Below the pieces are notes generated by a model that was given only the letters and a program-made list of their open reading frames with translations, made no database searches and was not told the origin of the DNA. From positions 62,001 to 126,000 of the forward strand of contig CAVRQC010000047.1 of NCBI GenBank assembly GCA_963723205.1: a stretch of 64,000 nucleotides of DNA, given 5' to 3'. The position numbers were made by a program, and so were the translations under genes. Below, piece by piece: positions 28,730-38,641 of the stretch; the stretch's first letter is position 1, and each line of letters opens with the position of its first letter. Source of the DNA: CAVQBP01 sp963723205. GTDB lineage: Bacteria; Bacteroidota; Ignavibacteria; Ignavibacteriales; Ignavibacteriaceae.

Positions 28730-29383
28730 ATGGCGTTAATTAAGAGTCCCAAAGCTGATTTAAGAAGACAGTACAAGAAAATCATGGAAATCAGCATTAT
28801 AATTTCATTAGCTTTGCTAATATTAGCATTCAAATTTTTTCCAAATATAAAGGAATCAAAAGTTATACAACAAGCTCCCCAACAATTAATTAATCTACAA
28901 GATATTCAACAGACCACACAGGAAACCAGACCTCCACCTCCTCCTAAACCGGAAATACCTATTGCGGTTCCTTCAGAGGATGTTTTGAATGATATTACAC
29001 TTCAAAGTACCGAATTGAATCAGAATGCGATTGTTGCTCCTCCTCCGCCTCCAAAAGAGGAGAAGAAAACTGATGAAGAGCCGCAGTATTTTGTTGCAGT
29101 TGAAAATATGCCGGAACCAATTGGCGGAATTGCAGCTATTCAAAGTAAAATAGTTTATCCCCAGATAGCTAAAAGAGCCGGTGTTGAAGGTACTGTTTAT
29201 ATAAAAGCATATGTTAACAAAAATGGAATTGTAACTAAAGCAGTTTTATTAAAAGGAATTGGTGCAGGCTGCAATCAAGCAGCTTTGAAAGCTGTTGAAG
29301 AAACCAAATTTACACCCGGCAGTCAAAGAGGCAAACCGGTTAATGTTATGGTTTCAATTCCTGTCGTTTTCAGACTTCAATAA
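28730..29383 (+). CDS. TonB-like energy transducer (copy 2)
   Basis: A 217-residue paralogue of the preceding TonB, with the same length and layout: anchor, proline-rich spacer (RPPPPPKPEIPIAVP) and C-terminal TonB domain. The ATG start is chosen to match copy 1, which also begins MALIKSPKADLR; an in-frame GTG lies two codons upstream. The two proteins differ mostly in the spacer and in KTDEEPQYF versus KTVEEPQYF, so the duplication is old enough to have diverged. Separate terminators suggest independent control and possibly different receptor partners. Confidence 0.9.
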   Translation: MALIKSPKADLRRQYKKIMEISIIISLALLILAFKFFPNIKESKVIQQAPQQLINLQDIQQTTQETRPPPPPKPEIPIAVPSEDVLNDITLQSTELNQNAIVAPPPPPKEEKKTDEEPQYFVAVENMPEPIGGIAAIQSKIVYPQIAKRAGVEGTVYIKAYVNKNGIVTKAVLLKGIGAGCNQAALKAVEETKFTPGSQRGKPVNVMVSIPVVFRLQ

Positions 29384-29437
29384 ATATTAGGCTGATTTAT
29401 ATTTATTGAAATATCGAAGATAATTATACCTGTTATT

Positions 29438-29478
29438 ATAATTCTTAATTAGCAATTAGATCGTTGATTAAGAATTAT
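29438..29478 (+). terminator. AT-rich inverted repeat after TonB copy 2
   Basis: Perfect 12-base arms, ATAATTCTTAAT/ATTAAGAATTAT, with a 17-base loop, 55 bases after the stop. The stem is weak because it is almost entirely AT and has no T-tract, so termination is only possible. Confidence 0.4.
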
Positions 29479-29608
29479 TATATTTGTACATACCGGTTAG
29501 AAAATGAAAATCAATAAATTTTATTTTCAACATTAATAATCAAATCAATAGTAGATCCTAATTTCCCAGAGGCGTTGCGTCGTTAAAAAAAAATTATATT
29601 AGACGAGA

Positions 29609-30625
29609 ATGTTTAAAGAAAATAAAAAATGGATTTCAGTTATTGTAATACTATTATTAGTGATTGATCTTTTTCTTCTTTTTTTTATTAAGTATAAAAA
29701 TCAGGACCTTTCATTAACTCAATTCCGTTTCTCAAATACAGGCAATGTTCTTGACCTTATATTTTTTATTATATGCGTTTTTGCAGTAATAATTTACACT
29801 TTAAGCCGGCGTTTTCAGTATAGTGGAAGATTGCTTTTTTACTTTTCAATAAGTATTACTGCTATCCTGATTCTTGCTTCAATAAGTACGGTCTTTAATT
29901 TTCCTGTTTCAGATATCTATATCTTAAATCATCCTTTAAATAGAATCTTAATTGGCGCACTCTTTTTTATATTCCAGTTTGCACTAATCTTTTTTATGAT
30001 TTATTTATGGTTGAAAATTTTAAATACGGAAAGTATAATATTAACTACTATAGTTGATTCGGTGTTGGTAATGATAGGTTTGTTAATATTTGCTTACTTA
30101 TTTTCAAGCCTTCATGAGAAAGATCTGAATTCCTTTAATCGGATAACAAAAGGGAATAATGTTGCCGTTGTACTAGGAGCTGCTGTCTGGTCTCATAATC
30201 GGCCGAGCCCAAGCTTAAAAGCAAGATTGGATAAGGCTATGGAATTATTTAAAGACAGCGTTGTTAACTATATCCAGTTAACAGGCAGCAATGCCCCAGG
30301 CGAATTGAGTGAAGCAAGAGTTGCATTTAATTATCTGATAAAAAAGGGAATAAATCCTGATCAGATTTGGATTGAAGAAAAAACAACATCTACTTCAGAA
30401 CAGATTCATTTCATAAAAAGTGAATTAATAAATAGGAAAAACATAAAGAATATTATTTTAATTTCCGCTCCCTACCACCTGATGAGAGTAAAGGAAATAT
30501 GTAAATTCTATAACATAAAGGTTTATACGGCAGCATCTGATATTATTATGAGCACCAATAGTAAAATATATAGTAATATGAGGGAAAGTATCGCGCTTTT
30601 AGCATTTTGGTTATTTGCACTCTAA
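29609..30625 (+). CDS. YdcF/SanA-family (DUF218) membrane protein
   Basis: A 338-residue protein with about five N-terminal membrane helices (to about residue 170) followed by a DUF218 domain. The conserved parts are VAVVLGAAVWSHNRPSPSLKARLDKAMELF, YIQLTGSNAPGELSEA, EEKTTSTSEQI and ILISAPYHLMRV (each cited briefly here). This family includes ElyC, SanA and YdcF, linked to envelope carbon flow and vancomycin sensitivity. The catalytic activity is not established. It is an isolated gene, 225 bases after TonB copy 2. Confidence 0.8.
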   Translation: MFKENKKWISVIVILLLVIDLFLLFFIKYKNQDLSLTQFRFSNTGNVLDLIFFIICVFAVIIYTLSRRFQYSGRLLFYFSISITAILILASISTVFNFPVSDIYILNHPLNRILIGALFFIFQFALIFFMIYLWLKILNTESIILTTIVDSVLVMIGLLIFAYLFSSLHEKDLNSFNRITKGNNVAVVLGAAVWSHNRPSPSLKARLDKAMELFKDSVVNYIQLTGSNAPGELSEARVAFNYLIKKGINPDQIWIEEKTTSTSEQIHFIKSELINRKNIKNIILISAPYHLMRVKEICKFYNIKVYTAASDIIMSTNSKIYSNMRESIALLAFWLFAL

Positions 30626-30725
30626 AAAAAGAATTCATTAATATTGTAATTGTATTATTATTGAAATATTTTTCGTTAGGTTTAAAATAATTTTAACATG
30701 CTTGTTCTTTGTTAAGTGAGGTTAC

Positions 30726-31211
30726 ATGCGTCAAGTTTTTAAGAGAAGAATAGTCAGAGAAAGGGTCTTGCAGGTTTTGTATGCATATGAAATGAATAAA
30801 GAAAACCTTGATTTCCTTGAAAAAGAAATTATGGCAGACGTCCCCGACAAAATTGACGAAGATTTTGCTCATGATCTTATAAATAGAGTAATAATTCATT
30901 GTAATGATTTTGATAAGATGATTAAGCAACGAGTTAATAACTGGGAAATGAACAGAATTGCTCTAATAGATAAAATCCTTTTAAGGATAGGTATTTGCGA
31001 ACTTCTCTATTTTCCTGATATCCCGCCAAAAGTTTCCATTAATGAAGTAATAGAAATTGCAAAAGTATTTAGTACCGCCGGCAGTGGAAAATTTATTAAT
31101 GGTATTCTGGATGCTGTTCTCTCAGAACTTAAGAATACAGGCAATCTTAATAAAACCGGGAGAGGTTTATTAGAAGAATCAATCCGGCAACCCGACACAC
31201 CCAAAAGATAA
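30726..31211 (+). CDS. nusB: Transcription antitermination factor NusB
   Basis: A 161-residue all-helical protein. It starts with RRIVRERVLQVLYAYEMN, which contains the RNA-binding arginine-rich segment of NusB, and ends with PPKVSINEVIEIAKVFSTAGSGKFINGILD-type sequence (the conserved KFVNGVLD motif appears as KFINGILD). NusB with NusE binds BoxA in rRNA operons and antiterminates transcription. About 15 additional C-terminal residues are not conserved. It is followed 20 bases later by an MFS gene. Confidence 0.93.
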   Translation: MRQVFKRRIVRERVLQVLYAYEMNKENLDFLEKEIMADVPDKIDEDFAHDLINRVIIHCNDFDKMIKQRVNNWEMNRIALIDKILLRIGICELLYFPDIPPKVSINEVIEIAKVFSTAGSGKFINGILDAVLSELKNTGNLNKTGRGLLEESIRQPDTPKR

Positions 31212-31231
31212 AATAAAAGAAAAAATAAGAT

Positions 31232-32497
31232 ATGCTGAAAGAAAAAAGCAGAATTTTTATATGGACATTGTTTGATTTTGCTAATACTGCTTTTTCGGTA
31301 ATTATTGTTACGGTTATCTATTCAAAATATTTTTCTAACTATGTAGCCGGCGGTCAAAAGTGGATCTGGGGTTTAGCAGTCAGTTTATCTATGGTAGTAG
31401 CAGCTCTGTTCAGTCCCCCACTTGGTGCAATTGCAGATGTTTCCAGGAACAGGAAAAGATTTCTGCTTCTATTAACTTTGCTTTCAGTTATTTGTACTGC
31501 TCTAATGTTCTTTGTTCAAAAAGGGGATATCATTTTAGGATTCATTTTATTTGTTTTTGCAAATATTGGTTTTGAAGGAGGCTTGGTTTTTTATGATGCT
31601 TTTCTCCCGGATTTAACCGAAAAAAAGAATTTTGGAAGAGTATCCGGTTATGGCTTTGCGATGGGGTATATCGGGGCTCTTGTTGTTTTATTAATTGTTA
31701 TGTTTTTATTGCCGCAGCAAACATCACCTGATTATTATTATTATATAAGGTTATCTTTCATTGTAGCTGCAGTTTTCTTCTTTTTTTTTTCCATACCGCT
31801 GTTTCTATTTGTAAGTGAACCTAGAAGAGAAAGAACAATTAAAACAGATATCGTAAAAAACGGAATAGATAAAAGCTTTACCACTTTAAAAGCTATTTTC
31901 TTTCAGAATAAATATCCTGCCGTATCAAGATTTTTGTTTGCATTTTTTTTATATAATGATGCTATAATAACGATTATTGCCTTTGCATCAATTTTTGCTG
32001 CAAATACTTTAAAGATGACTGATGATGAGATCATCTATTTCTTTATTATTGTACAAAGTACAGCAGTGGCAGGTTCTTTTATTTTTGGAATTTTATCGGA
32101 TCATATAGGACCGAAAAAAACAATTACCATCACTTTAATAATCTGGATTGTGGTTGTTATTGGAGCTTTTTTTGTAAATACTATATTTGAATTTTATATA
32201 ATTGGATTATTAGCCGGTGCTTCAATCGGGTCATCACAAAGCTGCAGCAGAAGCCTAATGGCTCTTTTAACTCCTAAAGATAGAGAAGCAGAATTTTTCG
32301 GTTTTTATGACGGACTTTTCGGTAAATCTTCCGCCGTTGTAGGACCATTATTTTACGGGATTATTTCAGATTTGTCGAATGACAGAGTTGCTGCATTGGC
32401 GATCGGTTTGTTCTTCCTGACCGGTTTAATCATTTTACAGAGAGTTGAAGTTCCTTTTATCAAGCACAAATCAAAATTAGAAGAAACCGCTACATAA
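31232..32497 (+). CDS. MFS transporter, UMF1/Atg22-like family
   Basis: A 421-residue membrane protein with 12 predicted helices. The opening FIWTLFDFANTAFSVIIVTVIYSKYF is the hallmark of the UMF1 (Atg22-like) branch of the major facilitator superfamily, as are FYDAFLPDL near residue 125 and GLLAGASIGSSQSCSRSLMALLTP in the C-terminal half. Members of this branch are probably metabolite or amino-acid exporters, but substrates are not established for bacteria. It follows nusB after 20 bases and converges with the CDF gene. Confidence 0.85.
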   Translation: MLKEKSRIFIWTLFDFANTAFSVIIVTVIYSKYFSNYVAGGQKWIWGLAVSLSMVVAALFSPPLGAIADVSRNRKRFLLLLTLLSVICTALMFFVQKGDIILGFILFVFANIGFEGGLVFYDAFLPDLTEKKNFGRVSGYGFAMGYIGALVVLLIVMFLLPQQTSPDYYYYIRLSFIVAAVFFFFFSIPLFLFVSEPRRERTIKTDIVKNGIDKSFTTLKAIFFQNKYPAVSRFLFAFFLYNDAIITIIAFASIFAANTLKMTDDEIIYFFIIVQSTAVAGSFIFGILSDHIGPKKTITITLIIWIVVVIGAFFVNTIFEFYIIGLLAGASIGSSQSCSRSLMALLTPKDREAEFFGFYDGLFGKSSAVVGPLFYGIISDLSNDRVAALAIGLFFLTGLIILQRVEVPFIKHKSKLEETAT

Positions 32498-32535
32498 TAA
32501 AATTTCTGTTTATAAAACCAGGAAGAATATCAAAA

Positions 32536-33528
32536 TCAATTATGCTGAATCATATAAACAGATTTACCAGTCAGCTTTTCTTCATTCCAGTTGAATGAAA
32601 TTAATTTATCACTCCTTCTAACCGTACATTTCTGGTAATCGCAGAATTTACACAACTCGGGAAGACAATAATCAAAATGAATTTTAATTTGAGAATTAGG
32701 AAAGTTTTGTTCTAATAAATTTTGAATCTCATCTTCTTCGGAATGAGATTCTTTTATAGTGAAGAAATAGGGGAGAATCAAATGAAAGTCTATGAAAATT
32801 TTATCTCCCGACTGCCAGAATCTTAACTGGTGAATATCTATCCAGTAATTTTTTTTATCCGAAAGAATCGTATCTACTATTTTTTTTAGAATATCCTTAT
32901 CTGTTTCGGCCATTAACCCGCCTATAGATTGCCGCATTAATTTATATCCGGTAATAAGAATGTTCAATGCAATTGCAATAGCAAATATAGGATCGAGGAG
33001 TTGAAATTTAGTTATTATAACCAAGCTGATACCCACAATTACCCCTATGCTGGTATAAGAATCAGTTAGAACATGCTTCCCGTCTGCAATTAAAGTTAAA
33101 GAATTTGTTTTTTTACCTCTCCTGATAAGATATGTACCTAATAGCAGGTTAACTATTCCTGCAAAGCTAATAACTATTACTCCTATATTTAATTGTTTTA
33201 GATTAGTCCCTTTTACAATATCCATAATTGCAGTAAAAATAATAAAAATAGCTGCAGCAATGATTAAAAGACCTTCAATACCGGCTGAAAAAAATTCTAT
33301 ATTTCCATGCCCGTATAAATGAGATTTATCTGCGGGTTTAGAGCTTAGTACAATGCTGAATAAAGCCATGGAAGTAGCTAAAATATGAACTACAGATTCC
33401 GCTGCATCCGAGAATATTGCAGCTGAACCTGTCAATAGAAAAGCTCCCATTTTAGCGAAGAACATTCCTATTCCGACAGATAAAGATATTATTGCAGCTT
33501 TTTTCTTCAGGTTATATTCATTTAACAT
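32536..33528 (-). CDS. Cation diffusion facilitator transporter
   Basis: A 330-residue CDF-family antiporter with six transmembrane helices and a cytoplasmic C-terminal domain. The metal-site helices are visible as FSDAAESVVHI (helix 2) and LIADGKHVLTDSYTS (helix 5), with HLYGHGNIEFF between helices 2 and 3. It would export zinc, iron or a similar divalent metal in exchange for protons. An unusual cysteine cluster near the C-terminus (CLPELCKFCDYQKC) could bind metal as a sensor; comparable cysteine tails are found in some Bacteroidota CDFs. It is a single minus-strand gene. Confidence 0.9.
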   Translation of the reverse strand: MLNEYNLKKKAAIISLSVGIGMFFAKMGAFLLTGSAAIFSDAAESVVHILATSMALFSIVLSSKPADKSHLYGHGNIEFFSAGIEGLLIIAAAIFIIFTAIMDIVKGTNLKQLNIGVIVISFAGIVNLLLGTYLIRRGKKTNSLTLIADGKHVLTDSYTSIGVIVGISLVIITKFQLLDPIFAIAIALNILITGYKLMRQSIGGLMAETDKDILKKIVDTILSDKKNYWIDIHQLRFWQSGDKIFIDFHLILPYFFTIKESHSEEDEIQNLLEQNFPNSQIKIHFDYCLPELCKFCDYQKCTVRRSDKLISFNWNEEKLTGKSVYMIQHN

Positions 33529-33664
33529 TAATAGCCCCGTTAAAACCTTGACTAAAATTACTAAACTAATTAGAATAAATACAATAGTTTGAAAAATCCG
33601 GGATTATACTCAGGCAGAATAATTTTTTTGAAATTTATACCAAAAATCCGGGTGAAAATTTCAA

Positions 33665-35257
33665 TTAATTTATTTGAAATTCTTTTTTATCAGGCCGGAT
33701 TGCATCGTACATTCTTTTTAATTCATTATAAGCAAACTGATTTCCCCTTTGAGCTGCAGTCCTGTAATTTTTTACAGCTGTTGCTTTATCCTGGTCCAAT
33801 CCTACCCCCTTCTCATAGCAATATGCAAGCGCTACCTGTGAAAGAATTGATCCGAGGTCATCTCCGGATTCTAAAATTTTAACTGCATCACCCAGATCAG
33901 AAGTTTTTAAATAACCAAAAACAGCAGCCGCTGCTAATCTTATCTTTGCCTCCATACTTCCTAAATTTTCAGATTCTTTCCAAATATCAAAAGCTTTTTG
34001 ATGGTTTATTTTAATAAAATTTCCATTATTAAAAGCTAAACCCAATTCATTCAACGCAGGAAGATATTTTCTTTGTGCAGCCTGCTGCAGAAGTCTGATT
34101 GCATCTTCCTGGACAATCTGGTTATTAAAGCCAAAAGCAAAAAGGCCATACCATACAAACATTGCTTCAGGATCTTTTTCCTTTATTCGTCTTTCAAGCT
34201 CTGTAGCAATATTTTTATCTTTGATTAGATTATATATGAGCCAGGGTGACTTTGGCGAATCTAACCTAAGTGCTCTAATATAATATGATAAAGCAGTTAT
34301 TAAGTTCCGGGGGTAGTAGATTCCCTTTTCATAAAATCTTCCGATGAAATTTAAGGACTCAGGGCTGCCGGATTCTGCAGATTCCAGCAATGCCGGAACA
34401 TCCGAAGAATCAATCTGGGGTAATTTATTATCGGATTGTGATAAAGTATCTATTATATTTGTATCCCCGGTTAGAAGCAAATCCTTCTGGAGCATTTTAA
34501 GTGTTACTTCTTTTACGGTATCCGAAACAGATTCGAAATCTATAAAAGATAATCCTAAAGCAGATGAAAGGGAATTATCTTCCTCATCATTATCTTTTAC
34601 TTTCTTTGTGTTTGAACTCTTAGCATCGGCAGTATCAAGAAGCGCAATAGGGACTTTTGTTTTTAATTCCCGTAATGTTTTTTTTGCCGGTTCAAAACCT
34701 GCATCAGAAGCTTTCTTAACCCATTTATATGCTGCAGCCCAATCGCGCTTTACTACCAGGTTATCAGTATGAAATATTCCGACAATATATTCTGCCTGCG
34801 GCATTTCATCTTTTGCAGCTTTCAGAAAATAATCATAAGCATTGAAAGGATTCCATTTGACACCCCATCCATTCATTAATAAAATCCCGTAATTATATTC
34901 AGCAGCGGTTAATTTTTTTTCAACAGCTTTACGGATCCAGTAAGCTCCGAGTAAAGTATCAGCACGAACACCGTCTCCGAGTAAATACCTGATGCCCAGT
35001 TCGTGCTCTGCCAAAGGATCACCTGAGTTTGCTTCCCTGATTAGATTAAATTGTTTCCACAATTGATATGAAAGATCAGGCTGATAAAAAAAAGTTGACC
35101 TTTTCTCCGGACGGTTTTTCTTAAAGGCTAAACTGGAAGTCGAATCGTTGTTCTGTATGTTTTTTTTTAAATTTGAATTAGAAAGACAGGTTTGAACATC
35201 AATAAATAGTAAAAAAACAGTAAAAACAGAGAGAAATAACAAATTATTCTTTAACAA
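33665..35257 (-). CDS. Exported Sel1-like repeat protein
   Basis: A 530-residue protein with a signal peptide (about 1-26, ending in a cysteine region) and two blocks of Sel1/TPR-like repeats. Block one (about 80-210) holds units such as AEHELGIRYLLGDGV and AEYNYGILLMNGWGV. Block two (about 300-520) holds SPESLNFIGRFYEKGI, YLPALNELGLAFNNGN and LSQVALAYCYEKGVGL. The middle is acidic and low-complexity. Sel1 repeats are protein-protein interaction solenoids, often found in periplasmic signalling or assembly factors. No neighbour points to a partner. Confidence 0.82.
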   Translation of the reverse strand: MLKNNLLFLSVFTVFLLFIDVQTCLSNSNLKKNIQNNDSTSSLAFKKNRPEKRSTFFYQPDLSYQLWKQFNLIREANSGDPLAEHELGIRYLLGDGVRADTLLGAYWIRKAVEKKLTAAEYNYGILLMNGWGVKWNPFNAYDYFLKAAKDEMPQAEYIVGIFHTDNLVVKRDWAAAYKWVKKASDAGFEPAKKTLRELKTKVPIALLDTADAKSSNTKKVKDNDEEDNSLSSALGLSFIDFESVSDTVKEVTLKMLQKDLLLTGDTNIIDTLSQSDNKLPQIDSSDVPALLESAESGSPESLNFIGRFYEKGIYYPRNLITALSYYIRALRLDSPKSPWLIYNLIKDKNIATELERRIKEKDPEAMFVWYGLFAFGFNNQIVQEDAIRLLQQAAQRKYLPALNELGLAFNNGNFIKINHQKAFDIWKESENLGSMEAKIRLAAAAVFGYLKTSDLGDAVKILESGDDLGSILSQVALAYCYEKGVGLDQDKATAVKNYRTAAQRGNQFAYNELKRMYDAIRPDKKEFQIN

Positions 35258-35480
35258 TAGAAAAAATCCTATAAGTTCAAACTAAATTTAATATTTTATA
35301 ATCTATTAAAATAATCATTACAAATTCAAGTATTTTTTTTGTAATTACAAAATTTTAATATTTGACAATTTTTACTGAAGAAAGGTTTTATTCCGTTCTG
35401 CTTAATTCAACTTCTTCAGGTAAATGAAATAATTTTCTTATATTTCTGTTTAAATGTAAATCCAACTAAAACACTGCTAT

Positions 35481-35828
35481 ATGATTGATCTTAGGAAATT
35501 TAACCTTTTATTAAGAAGCTTAATGGAAATTGGGATTGTAGCCGGATTTGGTTACTGGGGATATCATATTGCGAAGGGGAATATCATGAAAATTATTTTG
35601 GCCATATGCGTTCCGGTAATTATTTTCGGCTTCTGGGGTTTGGTTGATTTCCATAAAGCAGGTAAATTTTCTGAGCCTCTCCGGTTATTCCAGGAATTAA
35701 TTATTTCCGGAGCTGCTGCTGTTGCTTTATATACCGCCGGGCAGCAACTCTTGGGCTGGATCTTAGCTCTGTTGTCAATTGTTCACCATATACTTGTTTA
35801 TTTAATTGGAGATGCATTATTGAAGTAA
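35481..35828 (+). CDS. YrdB-family (DUF2568) membrane protein
   Basis: A 115-residue protein with four transmembrane helices. The pattern MEIGIVAGFGYWGYH, FGFWGLVDFHKAG, LFQELIISGAAAVAL and the C-terminal LLSIVHHILVYL matches the YrdB family of small membrane proteins with unknown role. It sits 45 bases upstream of a carbonic anhydrase in the same direction and may be cotranscribed with it. Confidence 0.75.
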   Translation: MIDLRKFNLLLRSLMEIGIVAGFGYWGYHIAKGNIMKIILAICVPVIIFGFWGLVDFHKAGKFSEPLRLFQELIISGAAAVALYTAGQQLLGWILALLSIVHHILVYLIGDALLK

Positions 35829-35873
35829 TTCTGTTTACAGCGAAAAAAAATTAATATTAAAAAGAAGGAAGAA

Positions 35874-36500
35874 ATGAATATCAAGCAAATATTTAAGAAT
35901 AACAAAAAGTGGATTGAAGAAAAATTAAAAGTTGATAAAAATTATTTCAAGGAATTATCGAAAGGACAAAACCCCGACATTTTGTATATAGGTTGTTCGG
36001 ATAGCCGGGTGACAGCGGAAGAAATTATGGGCGTGCAGCCGGGGGAAGCATTTGTTCATCGAAATATTGGAAATATGGTTCCAAATACCGATTTAAGTTC
36101 GATGTCTGTCATTAATTATGCTGTTAATGTTCTTAATGTAGAACATATTGTTGTTTGCGGACATTATTACTGCGGGGGAGTTAAAGCCGCTATGCAATCT
36201 GAAGATTTAGGTATTTTAAATCCCTGGCTCAGGAATATCAGGGATGTATACCGATTGCATAAAAATGAACTTAATGCGATAAAAAATACCGAATCAAAAT
36301 ACAAAAGACTTGTTGAACTAAATGTACAGGAACAATGTGTAAATGTAATTAAGACATCCGAAGTTCAAAAAGCAATTAAAAAAAGAAATCTTACTGTCCA
36401 TGGTTGGGTATTTGATATCCATAATGGTAACTTAATTGATCTAAATATTGATTTCGATAAAATTCTGGAAAGCATTATGGAAATTTACCGTATTGCATAA
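35874..36500 (+). CDS. Beta-class carbonic anhydrase
   Basis: A 208-residue cytoplasmic zinc enzyme interconverting CO2 and bicarbonate. The zinc ligands are visible: Cys and Asp in IGCSDSRVTAEE (about 42-50), and His and Cys in VVCGHYYCGGVKAA (about 98-111). The Asp-Arg dyad is within CSDSR. Length and the NPWLRNIRDVY helix fit the common bacterial Can type. It has a GGAAGAA ribosome site. It is followed after 19 bases by a methyltransferase-like gene. Confidence 0.95.
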   Translation: MNIKQIFKNNKKWIEEKLKVDKNYFKELSKGQNPDILYIGCSDSRVTAEEIMGVQPGEAFVHRNIGNMVPNTDLSSMSVINYAVNVLNVEHIVVCGHYYCGGVKAAMQSEDLGILNPWLRNIRDVYRLHKNELNAIKNTESKYKRLVELNVQEQCVNVIKTSEVQKAIKKRNLTVHGWVFDIHNGNLIDLNIDFDKILESIMEIYRIA

Positions 36501-36519
36501 AATATTTTTATAAAAAAGC

Positions 36520-37041
36520 ATGCTATTAGCTAAAGCAATTGAATTAATTAGAAATGATACTGTACAAGAATCAAATGTACAGGTGTGGGCTGATTTGGGT
36601 TGCGGATCCGGACTTTTTACTTCAGCTCTGGTAAATTTACTATTGACAGGGAGTAAAGTATATGCTGTTGATAATAGTAAAGATTCATTGAATAAAATTC
36701 CGGAGAACAAACATGTAATTATAGAAAAAATAAACAAGAATTTTATTCAAGATAATTTGCCCGGTAATTTAGATGGGATACTAATGGCAAATTCTTTTCA
36801 TTATGTGGATGATAAAAATTCCTTTATAAAAAAAATTGTAGGAAATTTTAAATCAAAACCAATTTTTATATTTGTGGAATATGATACTGATGTTTCAAAT
36901 ACATGGGTGCCGTTCCCAATAAGTTTTAATTCGTTTAAGCTATTTTTTGGAAATGAAGGATACTCTTCCATTAAAAAACTTAATGAAAGATCTTCAATGT
37001 ATAGGAGAGCAAATATTTATTCTGCAATAATAAAAAAATAA
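36520..37041 (+). CDS. Class I SAM-dependent methyltransferase (small)
   Basis: A 173-residue protein with a SAM-binding Rossmann motif, VWADLGCGSGLFTSAL (motif I, about 24-37), the acidic end of strand 2 in VYAVDNSKDSL, and DGILMANSFHYVDD (motif IV/post). It is shorter than most class I enzymes (about 200-250 residues) but the core seems complete. Substrate is unknown. It is close to the carbonic anhydrase gene, probably in one transcript. Confidence 0.75.
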   Translation: MLLAKAIELIRNDTVQESNVQVWADLGCGSGLFTSALVNLLLTGSKVYAVDNSKDSLNKIPENKHVIIEKINKNFIQDNLPGNLDGILMANSFHYVDDKNSFIKKIVGNFKSKPIFIFVEYDTDVSNTWVPFPISFNSFKLFFGNEGYSSIKKLNERSSMYRRANIYSAIIKK

Positions 37042-37196
37042 AAACAAAAATATTATGATGTTTACCGAACCTTGTTGCAAATCTATGAATACATTACTTA
37101 AACAAATTCAAAATAGTTTGGGACTGTCTTAAAAATAATCTGGATACTTATTCTTGATTTGATATTAAAGCCCTACCAGATCAGCCAATAAATATT

Positions 37197-37648
37197 ATGG
37201 TTAAAGCACTAGAGAATTTTAATAAATTAATATTTATTTACTGGATGAAAGATTGAAAAACCTTTATAATCTAAAGGAAGACCCAATCATTAAATTAAAC
37301 CTTGCACATCAATACAATAATTTTAAACTTTTGATTGGAACAGATGAATATTTAAATCAGATAAAACAGCAATTAAATCCGGCCGGCTACCAGTTATATC
37401 AGAATTATCCGAATCCTTTTAATCCTACAACGATTATAAGGTTCTCAATTTTCAAACAGGAAAATGTATCCATGAAAGTTTATAATATTTTGGGTCAATT
37501 GCTCAGGACAATAATAGATAACCAGACATTAGAATCCGGAACTCATGAAATAGAATTCAATGGAAGCAGCTTAGCATGCGGTATTTATATATTCAGACTC
37601 GAATCAATTAATTATAATAGGCAGCGAAAGATGGTATTGATCAAATAA
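37197..37648 (+). pseudogene. Frameshifted C-terminal remnant of a T9SS-sorted protein
   Basis: The last 131 codons (from 37253) encode LYNLKED..LLIGTDEYL followed by the sorting tail YQLYQNYPNPFNPTT and ending in MVLIK. They align end to end with the C-terminus of the intact protein at 58314-59828 (FYNLKNQ..LYIGTEDYI..YQNYPNPFNPET..MLLIK). Homology continues upstream in two frames: ENFNK at 37212-37226 and, one base out of phase, NIYLLDERL from 37229, matching YFNNFEIYLLDKSL of the intact gene. A single-base deletion near 37227 explains the break. No larger N-terminal part is recognisable, so this is a dead gene tail. Confidence 0.8.
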
Positions 37649-38641
37649 GGAATATCTTCCGGTCAGTTATTGGACAAATTGGCAGAATCTGTCTACAAGT
37701 CAACTATTCTTAAGCAATCAAAATGAAAAGAGTATAGTATATAGCTTACTCATTGTAATCAATTTAAAATCCTGCTATCTTATACAATTAAAATGGATTT
37801 AAGGGTCAATGGCATATCTATATAACATTTCTAAATTGGTATTTTCTTTCTGCGGACAAATTTAAAAGTTTTTTTACACAATTCTTATAGAATTAATCTC
37901 TTCAAAAGCTTATGAATACTACAACTTTATTTTGTAAATATATAAATCAAAAACTATAAATATAAGAGTTACATTTGTGAGCAAAATTGTTACAATTTTT
38001 ATAGACATTTTTATTTAAAAATTTTTATATTAAGTACAAGTTTTTCAATTATTGGGGTATTTGAAAATACTGTCCTATTTTTTTTTGTCTGAGATATTCC
38101 TCCCCCAAATAATTCCAAAATTGTCCTTTTCAATCGTAGCTATTGCTTAACTAGAAAAGATTTTGGGGTACGTTATGTTCGGGGAAAATAAAATAGGGTT
38201 GCAAATTAAAGGATACTTCGGCATAAGAAATACAAAATCCAATCCTTACAACAAAATTATAATAAAATATATATTCGATAGATACATAAACTTTCAGAAC
38301 AGAAGATTATGTAAGAATAGTAATGCAAAATCGATTTTATAAATACATTAAGAGAGAAAAAGAGATAGACTATATAGAATGGCTGATATTTGATATAACC
38401 TATAGAAATATTAAGAAAAATTAAAATCCTTCTTTCAACACGTGACTCACCGGGCGAAGCTGTAACAAATCATAAACATTCATTAAGTGCAGGATTATGC
38501 GAAATCTTATGGTGTTGCGATATAGCAATTATCAAAAAATGATTTTCATACCCAGGTATTGTAACTGAGAATTAACAAAATAACCTGAATTTTAATTCAT
38601 AAATAAAGATATATTTTTATAAAATTAAATGAGGTCATCGA
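37649..38641. other. Long gene-poor region before the VgrG island
   Basis: A 993-base AT-rich stretch without a convincing gene. The longest open frame from an ATG (38174) is about 56 codons and resembles nothing known to me. A short patch at about 38430-38510 has higher GC and a temporarily open frame without a start, possibly a gene relic. The region probably holds the promoter of the VgrG operon, whose ribosome site GAGGTC is at about 38631. Confidence 0.6.

Noticed and set aside
38174..38344. Open frame of about 56 codons from an ATG in the gene-poor region
   Set aside because: No ribosome site, no recognisable motif, composition like random AT-rich DNA.
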